A stretch of 64,000 nucleotides of DNA from Epinephelus fuscoguttatus (Eukaryota > Chordata > Actinopteri > Perciformes > Serranidae). The notes under the pieces are model-generated. The model was not told the origin of the DNA, ran no database searches, and was given only the letters and a program-made list of their open reading frames with translations. This document shows positions 1-13,539 of this stretch, piece after piece (within the stretch, counting starts at the first letter, position 1; every line of letters begins with the position of its first letter). Where the stretch lies: contig NC_064771.1 of NCBI RefSeq assembly GCF_011397635.1, positions 12,215,379 through 12,279,378 on the forward strand, read 5' to 3'. A program made the translations under genes and the position numbers.

Positions 1-1483
1 GACTTGCCAGGTATGTTAGTCAGTAACATTTCCTCATCATGTTGATGGAAAATGTAATTAACTTGGCACTATGAGACAGGGCTGAGCCATGTCAGCAGTG
101 GATATTAAGAAATACAACAGAGAGAGAATGTTTTAGATGGCACATCACTCAGTCATTATGCAGCAGTATACTGTAAGTGTGCATACAATTGTAAATCTAT
201 GAAAAGCTTTTAAACACACAACAGGTTGATCAGAGGCAAACCTATCATGAAGAGGTCAACACTGAGACAACATGTTTTGGTCTCTCTTTAACATGGTGAT
301 AATGACCTTATACTACAAGTGCTGCTGGAGTTTTGACTTTCTGCCTTCTTCATGCACCTTCGAAGTAGGTGAGTTGCCAGAAATCTCTACTCTGCAGATA
401 TACCCAACATCACATTATGTCATTATGTCATTATTACATCACGTGATGCTCCCATTGCAAAGCCTTACAAAACTACGCTGGCCTCCGAAAAAAAAAAAGC
501 TTTGATGGACAAGGCCCTTAGAGTCGATCTCTAACTGCCCACCTACTGCAGATGGGCTAAGTAGATGACTTTATGAGCCAGTTAACCGACATCACCTTAC
601 ATGATTTCTGGTTATTGAAACTCGTTAACTCTTAATGCTATGGCCTCGTGCCATTTAAAGACACTTAAAAAGACAAGAGTCATTCCCAGAGTCATGATCC
701 TGAAAGAGTGCAGAGCATCTGGCGTATAAATGGCCCACCAGTCTAACTCAGCGCAACAATGGAGAAAGGAGAGGAGGGTGATGATGAAAAATGGATGTAT
801 GTGGTGGATGCGTTCCATATGCCGCTCTCCTCTCAGACGGGAGCAACAGGCCTGGATCAGGTTCCCCATCCCAAATCCCAATCCTAGACCATCAGCAAGA
901 AAGCAGGAAAACTGACCACAAATCAGCATCTAAGGTTTCTTTATCCTCTGCCATCAAGCTTTAATGCATTACATTTATGCATAGACTTGAAACTTTTACT
1001 CAAGATGACATAAAAAGAGTCTTAGCACTAAGCTTTTGCTTATGGACAAGCTGACGCTGTGAACAACTAGGCCCTGTCACCCCATGTCCAGCTTTTTCAC
1101 ATACAAAGAGGAATGATATTCCACAGCTTTATCTCTTCTTTCAAAGACAGATGAGAAGTACTTTATACAGTGGCTCATCCTAACTGCTTTATTGTACACT
1201 GGTAGTCATTAGAACTTTGGATAGGTCTTTCTTTAAAGACTCACAAAGTAATATTTTGGCTGTGATGCAGAAACGGAGGGGTTTGCAAGTGTTGTTCATC
1301 AATGCTAGTCACTTCTTTTTCCTCACTGATGCTGAAATATCAAATTTGTTAATGAGCAGAGCTGTTGTAGCTCTCTGACACAACCAACCACGTCCTCTTA
1401 GATTCGTTTTTTCACAACCTGAGAAAGTGCATCATTATAAATGTAGACTTTTTTTTTATTTTTTTTTTAGACTCTGAAAAGCT
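1..1483. other. Intergenic DNA, no gene recognised
   Basis: AT-rich sequence with only short ORFs that overlap on opposite strands and show no recognisable domain. Homopolymer T tracts lie near 1450-1469, just before a TIR element. I see no splice-consistent exon chain and no RNA gene. Confidence 0.5.
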
Positions 1484-1910
1484 TTAAAGGCACTGTATGT
1501 AAGAATGTGGCCAAAACGGTTACTGCTAATGCTATGTACCGGGACACTACTAACGCTGCTGCTGGGATACAGCTGAGGAGGAGCCGGCTGCTAATGCTGT
1601 GTACCAGGACACTGCTAATGCTGCTTGCCGTGCTGCTGTAGCTCAGTCGTAACTGTAACTGATGCTGAGACTCTACTGACTGCGTGACTGGTAGACGGCG
1701 GTGGGTGGCACAACAGGCCAAAACACAAATTCAAAACATAAACATGATTTGCGGACTGTAAAAAAAAATTTTTAAATGCGAATATTCTGGCTGTACTATT
1801 GTTGTCGGTGAGATCAGTATGTTATATGAACATTATTCCTTAGTCTCTGTGACATATTAGGAGGATTTTACTACTATTTGCTTTAGATTTCTTACATATA
1901 GCTCCTTTAA
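1484..1910. mobile_element. Short non-autonomous TIR element (MITE-like)
   Basis: The left end reads TTTAAAGG followed shortly by TATGTAAGAA. The right end is its approximate inverse (TTCTTACATATAG then CCTTTAA). The roughly 430-bp element has no coding capacity; its open frames are GCTGCT-type repeats. The ends resemble a TIR type common in fish. Family and target duplication were not established. Confidence 0.5.
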
Positions 1911-4900
1911 TACTGATACAAAAACTTTAAATGAGAGAAAACTGATATTTGATAATATTTGAGTGCAGCATCTGTTCTGCAGCAGCCACATTTCTAACAG
2001 TGTAGAGTTGTTTTGCTGACATGTTTCTTATTTCACATATTGAATGCATATTTGCAGCTCATAGATGTGATAACTTTATGTTGATCCTAACTTTTTTCTG
2101 ACATTTACTTGTCAGTATAATTTGTCACATAGCACATCTTCTGTTATTAAAGGAACACTTAACGCCCCTAAATGGCCCTTTGTATATCAGTTACTCACCC
2201 CATGCTGTGATCAATTCAGGAGGAAAACCTTGTTTTACATGCCTCAGGAAGAATCCAAAAAAATTGAGAACATTTCTGATGAATTGAAGTCACAGGGGTC
2301 CGCATTTAACAACAGTATATCTGTATCAAAACATCTGTTTACAAACTCATATAGTCTGACTCTCTGGATGTAGACTGTGGCTATAAGGGCCTGTTTATAC
2401 GGTTCCGTATATTTCTGAAAACGGGTATTTATCTTTGCGTTTGCACCTACTGTATCATTTACATGTAACCAGCGTTTTTCTTGACGAAAACAGAGCTTTT
2501 CAAAAACGGCTTCCAAAGTGAAAGTTTTTAAAAAATATCCTTGTCTATGGAGACGTGTCAACAGGATAGACGGAGATTTTGGAAAACAGTGACGTTGCAA
2601 ACCAGTTTGCGCATGCCCATTAGGCGCGCCTGGAACCACAACAACAATGGCAGATATATGCCGGGTTGTTTACGTTTTGTTAGCACTTTTGGGACTACTT
2701 ACGAGCTTACAAATGAACTTAGCAATGCTGCATCAACATCACCACTACATTGGCGCACAAAGACGTCTGCTGTGCCCAATATTAGTAAGTGAATAGCAGT
2801 GTAAAAGCTGTCAATCAAACCCAATTGAACTGAGACCGCTGAGACAACACAAGATGGGTCTTGGGCCGCCTCCAAATGGACGCTTGTGCGGTTCGTTTGT
2901 GGTAAGAAAGAAAGCAAACCAACCACAGGATTTAAGAATGGCAGAAATGTGATTTTAGCAACAGCTAAACCAATAGTAACTCCATTTGCTGATCGTGAAG
3001 TTATTTCTCTATCAGCTCTTTGTGACACTAAATAATATCAATATAAACACTTTAAAAGCATTAAAGTGCTGCTGCATAAATGTCTGTCAGTCACCATAAT
3101 TTGATTACCCCATGTCGGCCCTGATGATGCAGGATGATAAATGCCCATTCAGCAAGTTACCTGTCAGTGGGTAGAACTTCTTGTTTACTGTTCTTGGTTA
3201 GTTTGCCAAAAGTCAGTGTGAACAGGAACCAATATATCACTTTCTCCCTCTGGTATGGACTCAGTGAACCCAACTACAGGTGTGAAAGCACCCTGAAACA
3301 ACTTATGAATGCACCTCAGGAAAGCTCAGAGTCCACCTCGCAGGACTCTCACGCTTGATGCTGATCCATTTTCTGACACAACCATTTGAAGTTGATTTGC
3401 AGCATCTTTTAACTCTGGCAGTGGCATGCACCAGTGACACTGACTTCACCAGTGTACTGATTCTTTCCACTTCACACCAGCTTCTGTGATATGGTCATAA
3501 TAATGTTCTGCAGAGAGCCACATACAGCCAGCAAATCGTCTGTTGTTTTAAGTGGTCCAGTGAGCTCCCTCAGAGCTTAGTATAGTTGGGTTTCAGCTCT
3601 AAGGCACCGATTATCAAATTATGATTGTCTTTTTTATCGGTAACAGTTAAATCACACAGTGCTGTACAACTGTTAATCGTTTTTGTGGTGTTTTCTTTTG
3701 CGGAGCCATTTAATGACAGTGCTCGTCTCAACAAAACAAGTTCACCCCCGATACTGTTTCACAAGGATAGCTGTATCCTCGAACATGGAATGCAGTAATC
3801 ATCAAGCTCTCTTCCAGGTCCATGGGAAGTGTATCCCAGCACTCCACAATGACTGAGACTGAGACTCCCTGACTAGCTCGAGATTTGTAGTATGAATGAA
3901 AACCCTCTGTACTGTGAGTGTACTCCACTATAGGTCTTGTAATCTACAGTATATCCCAGCCCAAGGGTTTTGGTCCTGTGTGGGTTTGGTCAGCTGTAGC
4001 AATTCAACTGTTGAGAGACAGAAACAAACTTTTTTTCCTGTGTTTTTCCTTCGACTAAAGTCTCAGATACTGCAGTGGTGCGGTGAAGAAAATGAAAAGA
4101 ACAAATTGAAGCAGATAGGCAAAGTTCCAGATTTCCCTCGCACCATTTGTGATCACCGTTTTTCAAACCACTGACCAGTTTATGCAAATAAAGAACACAA
4201 AAAGGGAGCGGGAGATGTGTGGTTCAGATAGCAGACCTCAGTAATAATGGGCCGGTAGTATGATGTATGAGCCAATTTAAATAACATAAACCCTCACTTC
4301 ATCTGGAAACTTGACACACATGCATATATACACACACACACACACACACACGCATGCATATAATATCTGAATATGAGCTCAGTGTGGTGCAGCACATATG
4401 GAATTAACAAACAGTTGCTACTCCACGTGCCTGGATCCCTGGAGCCACTGGAGCCATAGCTACAACAACTGGGCTACTTCAGTCTATTTGGCCAGTCCAC
4501 CTTAATCTACATCAGTCGAGCTGCAGGAGCCAAAGGATGTTGGCACATTATGAAAAAGGGAGAGGGAGAAGTGCAGAGATTTCCCTCCTGCTAACCGTCC
4601 CCTTCAACACATCCCAGTCCTCCAGTTCTCTGTTTAACATCTTTAACTTCTTCATCTGTCTCACTCTGAAAAATCATGACGATTCACTTTTAAAGCTGCA
4701 TTCAGTCATTATTTGGGCACAGAGGGGCTGCAGGAAGAGCTGAAAATACAACTATGAGATACTGATAGTTTACATATCATCAGATATGGAGCAATATAAG
4801 CGTCATGTTTCATTTCCACTTGACAGATGTAAGTCTGACATCAATGCTGATATAAGTTTTTGTCATCTTTTTTGGTTCTCTAACCAGCTAGATGCTGGTC

Positions 4901-7900
4901 TGTGTTAACCATTTACTCATTATTAACTTTGTCTGTCTGCCATTTCTCACTGAGCAGGAAGTGTACAATAGGTTTATTAGAGCTTTTTTTGCCGAAAATA
5001 GCTGCTTAATGCTTTGTTCACAAGGAATCAGGGAGATGGTAGATGGCAAACTGGATATTATTTTAGTAAACGAGAGCTAGACGGTAAAATGAGTTGAGGT
5101 TGGCAGAGAATACCAGCAACAATAAAGGCAGGCAACATTTCCATTCAAAACTAAAATGTTTGAGCTTTTTGCCGTCCTCCGCAATGGAATTTACAACTGG
5201 ATGTTGTGTATTTTGTTCATACAAGGAGAATACACGGCGATCTTAACAATTACTGGACATTACAAGACATGTTGTAAGCCCATTTTGGAATATTTTGTAC
5301 CATTCTTTGTAAACAATACAGCAAACCATCACAACATATCACCATGCATGTCTCATTTTAACTGTCCTGCCATTCCTTTTCCTTTGTACTGTTTGTTAAT
5401 TTTCCCTGTGCCGTCCAGAAGGTGTTGTCCATCTGCCGTCTTAAAGTTACACCTGTTTAAGGGCGGGCCGCTTTGAGTGACAGGCTACTTTGCTACAATC
5501 TGAGTGAGATCCACCTCTTGCCCTTCCAAAGCTCCACCCTCTTGTCTGAATGTGGTCACCTTTGGCTCTGAAAAACCAAGATGGTGACAGCCGAAATGCC
5601 AAACTTGAGGCTTCAAAACAGGAGTCCATTAACAGATGCGTGCAGTCAAGGTATTATTCTATTATTATTCTATTATTCTAGGTCTGTTATTCTTTTGCAG
5701 TCTATAGGCAGAGTTCACTGGCCCGAAAATCAAAACAATGAGCTAAAATAGATTTCGCAGAGCTGAGTAGAACTGCAAAGATGACAAGAGCGATAATTCT
5801 CAGTGGGTTTTTCACTACGAACAACCACATTCATACTACACATATTCACTTGATCTATCGTTCATATAAAAGATACTTATTACTGCAGCTTTAAATTCGT
5901 AATGAAACAAAATTCAAGTTCATAATGTGCCCAGCTTATCCTTGCTGTTTTTACATAATATTTAATTTTTTTCCTATACTGTGTTACTGTTTCACTTTAG
6001 TGCTTCTGCAAGTGTTTTAAATTGAACTAAAACATAACAGTCATAGTTGTAGGCAACTGATCAATGCTAGTAAATACATTTTTTAAATGTCTGCTATATA
6101 TCTCCTGCAGTGTTTTATGGTTCTTTTAATGTTTGTATATTTTATTTGTTTGGTTTGTTCTTTATATTTTTTCACCGTGTTTATGATTGAGTTTAACTAG
6201 CAGGAAAATGGGAACTTTAAATGGCAGATCTTTCCCCATTAAAATTATCCAACCACTCACTGGATCCTAGATTTTGTTTTCTTCCACTCCAACTTGCCGG
6301 TAAGTTACTGCTCACTTTAAAATGAATTGAAGTCATCATCCTGCTTTTACTGTCACTTTGTCATTTGTTTGCTTTACTTTTTGTTTATAATGTTGTGCAA
6401 ACACTTCCAGTCTGAGCATGTCATTGGCAAATTAGTGATTCATTTCTCTCTGGCTCCATGCGTAGAATCTGTTGCTGTTGTGATTGGTTGAAATAAAAAT
6501 GTTTGGACACTGATGCTCCGGCCAGGCTTTAACCACTTCATTCTGCCTTTAATCTACTCCCTCACTCCCTCCTTTCATCCTCCTGCCACCAATTTACTCA
6601 GTCTTGGCCTCCATTCCTCCATCACTGGCACCAAAGTGGCTGAACACATTGGCACCGGATTGTTTGCTGTCAACACTCAAGCATTGTTTTTGGGGGGAAA
6701 GTCCTCTGACAAACAGGAAGTATTGCATGTCCAGTTTGTAAACAGAGGGAGGAGAGGAGCAGACATGAGCGACACCTACTGAAACTCAAACATCATCAGC
6801 AGAAAATTATGGTCCCACTAAAGAGACTCCAGCAATGAGAGCTTAGCAACATAAACAGAGGCTAAATATCAAAAATAAAGAACTCCAGGGCTACCACTAA
6901 CACACGGTCAGAGCAGGGCAGACACACTTATGCAATCAAATATGAATGTATTACAAGCAAACTCTCACACGCACACATTCACAGACCATGCAGGTGGCCG
7001 ACCATGATAACAAACAGCATAATTAGGAACAGGTGAATGTTATAAGGCAATTTCTACCGCAAATATTGGACAAATGAACACAGAGCAATGAGGGAAACAA
7101 GTATGTTTCAGCGATCAGGAATATCATCTAAACCACAACAATTTGCTTGATGAAGTAGCGTCTGGCTGACTTAATGACAGAAAGGTGAGGTCGCCATACA
7201 GAGCAGGAGGGGGGGAAACGGGATGTAGAGTTTAAAAAAAGGAAAAAACATAACTGGTCCACTGCCACATACAATACCGCTGCCTCTGGAGCAGGAGCCA
7301 AGACGAAATGTTCTCTCTGTTTCTCCATTAGCTGCGATTTGAATGAGATGAAAGATTGAATTCAGACAAACCGCTGAGAAAGGAGTGAGACGTTGTTCCT
7401 CTGTATTTCTAGTGCAGTAACAATATTGCAACATGTAGTTTGACATTTTTGGAAATACACTGTCACTACACTGTCTTGCAAGAGTTACGTGAGAAGATCA
7501 GTACCATTAAAAGCTAGAGCCAAGGAGCAATTGGTTTAGCCTGGTACAAAGACAGGAACCAGGAACACAGTTCGCCTGGTTTTCTCCTTTCATTTTACAT
7601 TTCCCCATGTATTAAAAGAGAGCTTTAGAGTTGCTGGTAGACAGGGGTCTAGTGCTGCTGGAGTTCATGCATTGTTTTGTCAACTGTTCAGATGAAACCA
7701 CACCCACTTCCACATGATGAAAGGCTCGAGGATTGGCAGCCAGTCTACTGCTCTCCAGCGCCGTTGAAAGACACTGCTGCTAGCTAGCTAGCACAACCAT
7801 GGAGGTAACCCACAGTCCCTGCATCTCACTCAGGGTTCCAGAAAGTGCGCCAGGTTTTGAAGTCAATATTCACAGTGGCCAAACAATGTAATTAATTTAA

Positions 7901-10900
7901 TTCCAAGCCGTCAGCCCAAAAAGTCTTTTTCCCACAGACCTACACTGGGAAAGAGGCGTCTGTAAATCAGTAGATACATTTTTTTTTTGAGTGTCACAAC
8001 CCCTGCGAAATGACTGGTTTTGATAACTGGATTGGATACATTCAGTCCAAATACATTTGGAAAGTCAAGCAGAGCCACTAGAGTAAATCTTTTTATCCCC
8101 ATTCAAGTTAGCGGAGCGCTAAACCAAAAGTAGCCGCCTCGGCCAGCAGAAGTTGCTGGAGCGCGTGCTCAGTGGGTCCAGTGATGCGGAAGCAGCACCA
8201 GCAGTGCAGGAATGAACGGGGTCCTGCCTTCAACATTGTATCAAAGTCTCATTATATATATCCATGATCTCAGTCTATACTGCTTGTGGTGTACAAAGCT
8301 GGAAGGTTTGCTGATCCGGCGGGGAGAGACTGCTGCTAGCTAGCTAGCCCACTCATTAATGTACCTCACAGCCCCTCCCAGAAAGATTGCTGATCTCGTC
8401 CAACTACTGAGCAAAATATGACAGCGACAGTAGCCCGTGTCTGTAAACAGGTAAAAATGAGTAGAACACATCGACGATTGGCCACATGCCATGCATACTT
8501 CTTTTTAACTAGTAGCAGTAATACAAAAGTTTACCATATCACCTAGCAACTGCTGCACGGGCCATCACTGCCTCAGGTAGGCTATCCAGTCATTTCACAT
8601 TAGTTTGTGGAGATAGTAGGCTACTGTATTCCCTGCCGTACTGTGAGAGCTTTACACTTCATAACTGACACATTTGAATGCAGAGATCATTTTATTTTGA
8701 AAGTCACTGACCGAATATTGAAGTCAGGCTTCTCTCTAATGTCAGTTTTGACAAATCACCACGTGCATCAAAAGCCTGGATCACTCTGAAACGACTTGAC
8801 AAAAACTGTTCATAGGTCTGTTTCAGTCATTTATGTACTTGGTCTGTGCGTCTGTGTCCATGGCAACCAGTCTCTTTAACCCATTAAAAACTGAATGGAG
8901 GTTATGCTCCCTGCTTTTGTCATGGACATGGTATAATACTGGCATACTCACGTTACTCGTACATTAATATTTTTTCTTATTACTTGAGTAAATGGTCAGG
9001 TGTAGTTAGTGAGGCTTATATCAAAACATGGAGAGCAACAGCTGTATCTGACTGCTGAGTGTTGTCAGCTTGGCCGCACGTCTGGACAAATAGAGGTAAG
9101 AGAGGCAACAGGGTGTCCTACAACTGTTAACATAGTATATTTGCAAATATGGTTTAATGCTTTGTGTCATGTGTCAGATGTTCCAGTTTTTCATAAATCA
9201 AATGGGGCAATCCAATGCTGGAGGGAGAGGGCCTTTGCCAATTACTTTTAAGGGTCAGTTCATGCAAATTAGAAGAAAATAGGTATTTAAAACACCAGTG
9301 TAACCAATTCCTGTCTTTTTATCCCTTTTTAAAAAAATTCGGAGAATATTTTGATGTTTAAATATATCTTTTCATAGACGGTAGTCATGCACAGATATGC
9401 TCAGGCCTGCTTGCACACAAACCACCCGTTTGCACAGTTTAACTTTTAGGCATTCTTCCATCATGAAAATGATATATTTAAAAGACGAGCCAATTCTTCA
9501 TTCATGGAAAGATGAAGCAGGAAGTCCTCTAGTCTCTACCTGACCAGTACATACACTCCTACTCTCGTCAGCTCTATTGGAGCTGAGGAGGATATCCTCT
9601 AGTCATCCTAATGGCTCCAGTGAGTATTAATGTAATACTCCTGTCTCTAGCATGGCGATGGAGGCTTAGAGAAACCTGGCTGCTTCAGTCTAAATCTTCA
9701 CTTCTCTGCGTCTCGCTGTCTTTTTTTCTCCGTCTCAGTCTGTCTTTTCTGTCACTGCCTATCAATGTCTGTCATTTCTCTCATTAGTCCTTTTACGGCA
9801 CGTCTTTCTCTAAACACTCTCATTTTCAGCTCGCCTTACTGCAAAATGTACTTAAATTGTATTTTGACATTTTTATGAAGCAGAGATTTAGGAGAAGGTT
9901 TGTCTAGATTGACCTTAAAGGGAGTCAATAGAGGGAAAAGGAGAAGGAAAATGTGTAGGATAAAAGGGCAGGCAAAGAAACGACACGTCTTACAGCATGT
10001 TGATGTTTTTACAATCAATGCACCCGCAGTGGGCATCCTGTAGTAATGCTCACTTGCTATAAGAACAGTTTTCTCCATCTTCAAGATTTATATGCTTTTT
10101 TCTCAGCTGTTGTGGGTTTCAGGCAGCACTGTGGTGACTGTAATATACTGAATTTATTGTACAGAAAATTAAACATGCTAAAATTATGGCATTTTTGCTC
10201 ACCTTCAGGTCACCAAGTATATGCAAATGCATGTGCTATGTGTCCCCCATGTCAACCCAGAAATGTACTCCTATTCTTGTAATGATGCACCCATGGCTAA
10301 GCTACAATAGCAGCTCTCCCTGCTCTTTAACTCAGGCATACTGTATACATAGAGGTCAGAACGATGAGTGATAGTTGGACTCGTGCTTTTAGAAGACTGG
10401 CTTTTCTGGTTTGGGCAGTTTGCATCAAAGGCTATGAAGCATGTGATGATGATTACAGTGACCTGTTGTTCCTGGACACGTTTGGAAAAGAAAAATATCT
10501 CTTGATGATCTCCCTCCACAAATGTATCAGTGTGGCTCTTTTGTAGTTGCACTCCCTGTACCCTCTCCATAACTAGAAAAATAATCAAAATAAGAGGAAA
10601 GACTTCGTGTTTGACCAAAATTAAATTAAGTGTCTGTGTGACTGAGCTTTATCCATAATCAGAACCTGTGTAGCGCAGTGCATCTCAAGGGGGCCAAATA
10701 CCCATTGTCTAAATGTAGATATATTGAATTTAGCCTGTTAACCACCTGAAGAAGTAAAAAAATTTTTGACTTTTCAGGGAAATTAAAACTGGAAATAAAA
10801 CATTTCCTGTATTCATGGTGATGTCTGTATTGTGTAAAACTGAAATCACACTGGCGACACTTCAAGTGCCACCCTTAGCACACACTGGTTGCTGCAGCAC

Positions 10901-11846
10901 ATCAACAGACAACCACACAAAGTTATTACTACTTTTACTGAAAGATCTGTACTTCTTCCACCTCTGCATTAGCGTAATGTCCACACGATTTAAGTTGATT
11001 TTAAGTTGATTTCTCACCTGAAGAGCTGATCTCCGGAGCTATGATTCCCCAAGCAGTACCTTTTTGGCAATGGTCTTCACAATGACGGGACTGTGGGACC
11101 TTTAGCTCAGGATATTTCTTGACCTCAATAAGTCTCTCCTCATCCATTCTTCATCACACGAGACACAGCAACAGCTACAGAGTTCTCTTTATGCATCCAT
11201 GGTGAGAAGAGGAGTCGAGCTGCCATAGGAGCAGAGAAAAAGAGCTGCTACGGGAGCTGGTATGTACAAGCAGAGAGCGAGTGGGGAAAAATGTGTTTAA
11301 TTCCGGGGGCGGCCAGGTTTGAAATAGGACAGTGGCGTGAAGTACTATGGGCCAGCGCATCCAGGAGTGCCGATGCGCGTCTAGCCGCTGATGTGGGGTT
11401 GTACATTGAAAATAATAGAGCCATATTTTTTGACATGCAGTGTTCGCCATCAGTGTGTTTTGGCCTTAAGTCTGATGCTAATTTATGGTCATTGACCTGT
11501 TATGCATCTAATGTTTTTGTTTTTTAATCTATCTAGCTATCCAGCTATCAGCTATCTATCTATCTGTGTTATCTAATTAAATTTCTAATAGTTTTACACC
11601 CACAGTAATCACTGTTTATAAGCAAAAACAGAATCTGTAACTGTTTTTTCTCATCGCACATTTTAGTTTTACTCTTTCATTTTAGTTTTACTTATTACTT
11701 CAAGATTTCATTTTATTCTCTGAGCTATGGACCATTCATTTCTTGACGCAGTTCGCTTAGTTTTAAATTCAGCTTTGTTTTGTATTAAACACAATTTAGA
11801 AAAGGAAGAAAATGCAGCATTTTGAATATGATTTTATGTTGTATGT
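1911..11846. other. Intergenic DNA with decayed dispersed repeats
   Basis: No gene is recognised in this 10-kb stretch. It holds repeat-like pieces: 2380-2900 (a CpG-containing block with GAAAACGG-type motifs), a right end of the GTGAAAGCACCCT type at about 3283-3295 that also occurs at 30.68 kb, a CpG-rich repeat-like block at 5440-5640, and two similar CTGCTGCTAGCTAGCTAG segments at about 7775 and 8330. An ATCT-rich simple stretch lies at 11529-11565. ORFs here are 60-130 codons, mutually overlapping and without domains. Confidence 0.45.
4330..4351. repeat. (CA)n microsatellite
   Basis: Eleven uninterrupted CA units within a slightly longer purine-pyrimidine tract. Confidence 0.9.
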
Positions 11847-11953
11847 TAGGCTGACCAAACGTTCTCTTTTGCCCGGACATGTCCACTTTTCATGTCCCGT
11901 CCGGGGTGTCTGGGGGTCTTTTATAAACTGATGATAATGTCCGGTTTTCCGTG

Positions 11954-11994
<41 letters not shown>

Positions 11995-12399
11995 GAGTGC
12001 GGCACGGGCAGCATATTTCTGTCCGAACCCGAACTGAGCCCGACATTATTTAATGACCAAAGCACTGAGTTTGTGTCACACAGTGGTTACGGTTACAGGC
12101 TGGGCGTGCGGAGAGGGAGACCTCCGTGTTTGACCAAACCGGCCCGACCCGTCGGGTACCGTCGAGCTCAGATCGCCACGCTCTAGTGTGTGTATGTGTC
12201 CCTATTGGGGCCTATCTGAATTTTTGTCTTTGAGAGATATTATTTTATAATATAACTGAATTTTCTATCCATACATATAAATTTTAAATATATTAAAATG
12301 ATAAGGCATCTTTGAGTAAACTGCGAGTATCATTTAAGTAGGCTATGTCGTGGCCGGCCGAATGTCCTCTTTTTTGGAAATCAAAACATGGTCACACTA
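11847..12399. mobile_element. hAT-like non-autonomous DNA transposon with 8-bp target duplication
   Basis: The left end begins TAGGCTGACCA and the right end is the inverse of TAGTGTGACCA, giving 9 of 11 matching terminal bases. Both sides are flanked by the same octamer TTGTATGT (11839-11846 and 12400-12407), the target-duplication length of hAT elements. The interior contains the motif GGACATGTCC and a (TG)18 tract and has no transposase. It is therefore a passenger element mobilised in trans. Confidence 0.7.
11957..11992. repeat. (TG)n microsatellite inside the hAT-like element
   Basis: About 18 TG units. The antisense frame yields an artefactual Thr-His run. Confidence 0.9.
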
Positions 12400-12590
12400 T
12401 TGTATGTTCAAACTTGTCAACCCCTGATTTAACAAATCGGCAGTGTGGCCTCTCTCCTCTTGTTCCTCTTGATCAGCCTGTTCTCATTCCTAGGTCAAAC
12501 ACCGCCACCTTGTCACGCCCCTCTGCATGTGATATTCATGCTACACACACCCTTTAGTGTCTTTATGAGATGCACTAACTCCAATTTAAA

Positions 12591-12740
12591 GATATTTTTT
12601 GCCTTTAATTGACAGGACAGTGAAGGGGGGAGAGAGAGAGACATGCAGCAAAGGGCCACAGGCTGGACTCGAACCCAGGCCGCTGCGGCGACAGCCTTGT
12701 ATATGGGGCACCTGCTCTACCACTAAGCCACCGATGCCCC
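12591..12740 (-). mobile_element. tRNA-derived SINE, antisense, with target duplication
   Basis: Read on the - strand, it starts as a tRNA-like head: an A-box-like TGGCTTAGTGGTAGAGCAGG and a B box GGTTCGAGTCC. A tail with CTCTCT runs and CCTGTCAATTAA follows. The flanks carry a 17-base direct repeat with one mismatch (12574-12590 and 12741-12757). The tRNA-like part lacks a proper acceptor stem and is embedded in the SINE, so it is not a functional tRNA gene. A second copy lies at about 57.13-57.31 kb. Confidence 0.8.
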
Positions 12741-12757
12741 ACTAACTCCAACTTAAA

Positions 12758-13330
12758 CCCATCCACAGCAATATATGACTCTGAATTCAACTAATGAGGT
12801 ATAAAGAGCAAAAAAGGGGTGGGAGGAAGGGAGGTGGATGGGTCAAACCAAACCAAACTTTAATGCAGAGGACCACAGTTCATCACATTTTTAACATAAC
12901 CTCACGACGTTGGTATGGTCGTCGTACACTGACGTCACTCACAAGACGTATTGATGTGATGTTACACAACAAACTTTTAACCCAACATGTCTTTTTTTCT
13001 AAACCTTACTGAGTAGTTTTGTTGCCCAAACCAAACATTGACCACAAATTACAATATGTTTCAGCTGTGCGGCACATAGAGACACTAAAGCATGCCTGGT
13101 GCGTTGCTATGAGATGCCAAAGTAAGGGATAGTGTTGATATTTGACAACCTGGGAATGAGAGCGAGTTAGATCTAACCTCAGCAGCATTTAGCCAAAAGA
13201 TGGTTGACTGCTTTAGTTAAACACTTTTCCCCCTCTTGTGTTATTTATTAGACATCTTTTGTACATTTCTAGCTTAAGTTTACCTCAATCTGTTTTTAGG
13301 ATTCTGTATTCATTTAAGTGAACAAACCTG
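12758..13330. other. Intergenic DNA, no gene recognised
   Basis: Unique-looking AT-rich sequence between the SINE and the left edge of the segmental duplication. The ORFs are short and domain-free. Confidence 0.4.
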
Positions 13331-13439
13331 GCTGCCAGATGAGCACTTACTGTTTTACTTTCTGTTTTATATTGAAACCGGGTTTGATGGATGAATAGTG
13401 GTATGTGTATCAACAGAGTCATGTGACTGAAATGTTTTA

Positions 13440-13539
13440 CATAAGGAGCAAGGTGTGAGCTGTAGAGACAGAGAGCTTTGTACATAAAGTGAAAGTATTT
13501 TATGAAAAGGCTAAGACTATGGAGAGGATGAACCATCAT
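13440..13539 (+). other. Candidate 5' untranslated exon, ApoL-like copy 1
   Basis: Conserved in both duplication units and ending in a strong donor (CAT|GTAAGCC). If joined to the exon at 14785-14857, an upstream ORF opens at 13519 (MERMNHH, then RSKDCRKKNI) and stops after 17 codons, well before the main start. The 5' boundary is a guess, since no transcript evidence is available. The unit-2 counterpart ends at 20176. Confidence 0.35.

Noticed and set aside
2244-3028. Overlapping frames of 109-131 codons
   Set aside because: They lie in a dispersed repeat-like block with frames on both strands and no domain, so not genes.
12591-12740. tRNA gene on the - strand (also 57132-57314, and + strand 53536-53610)
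   Set aside because: Only A/B-box-like parts are present. They head a longer retroposed body with target duplications and cannot fold into a complete cloverleaf as far as I can tell.
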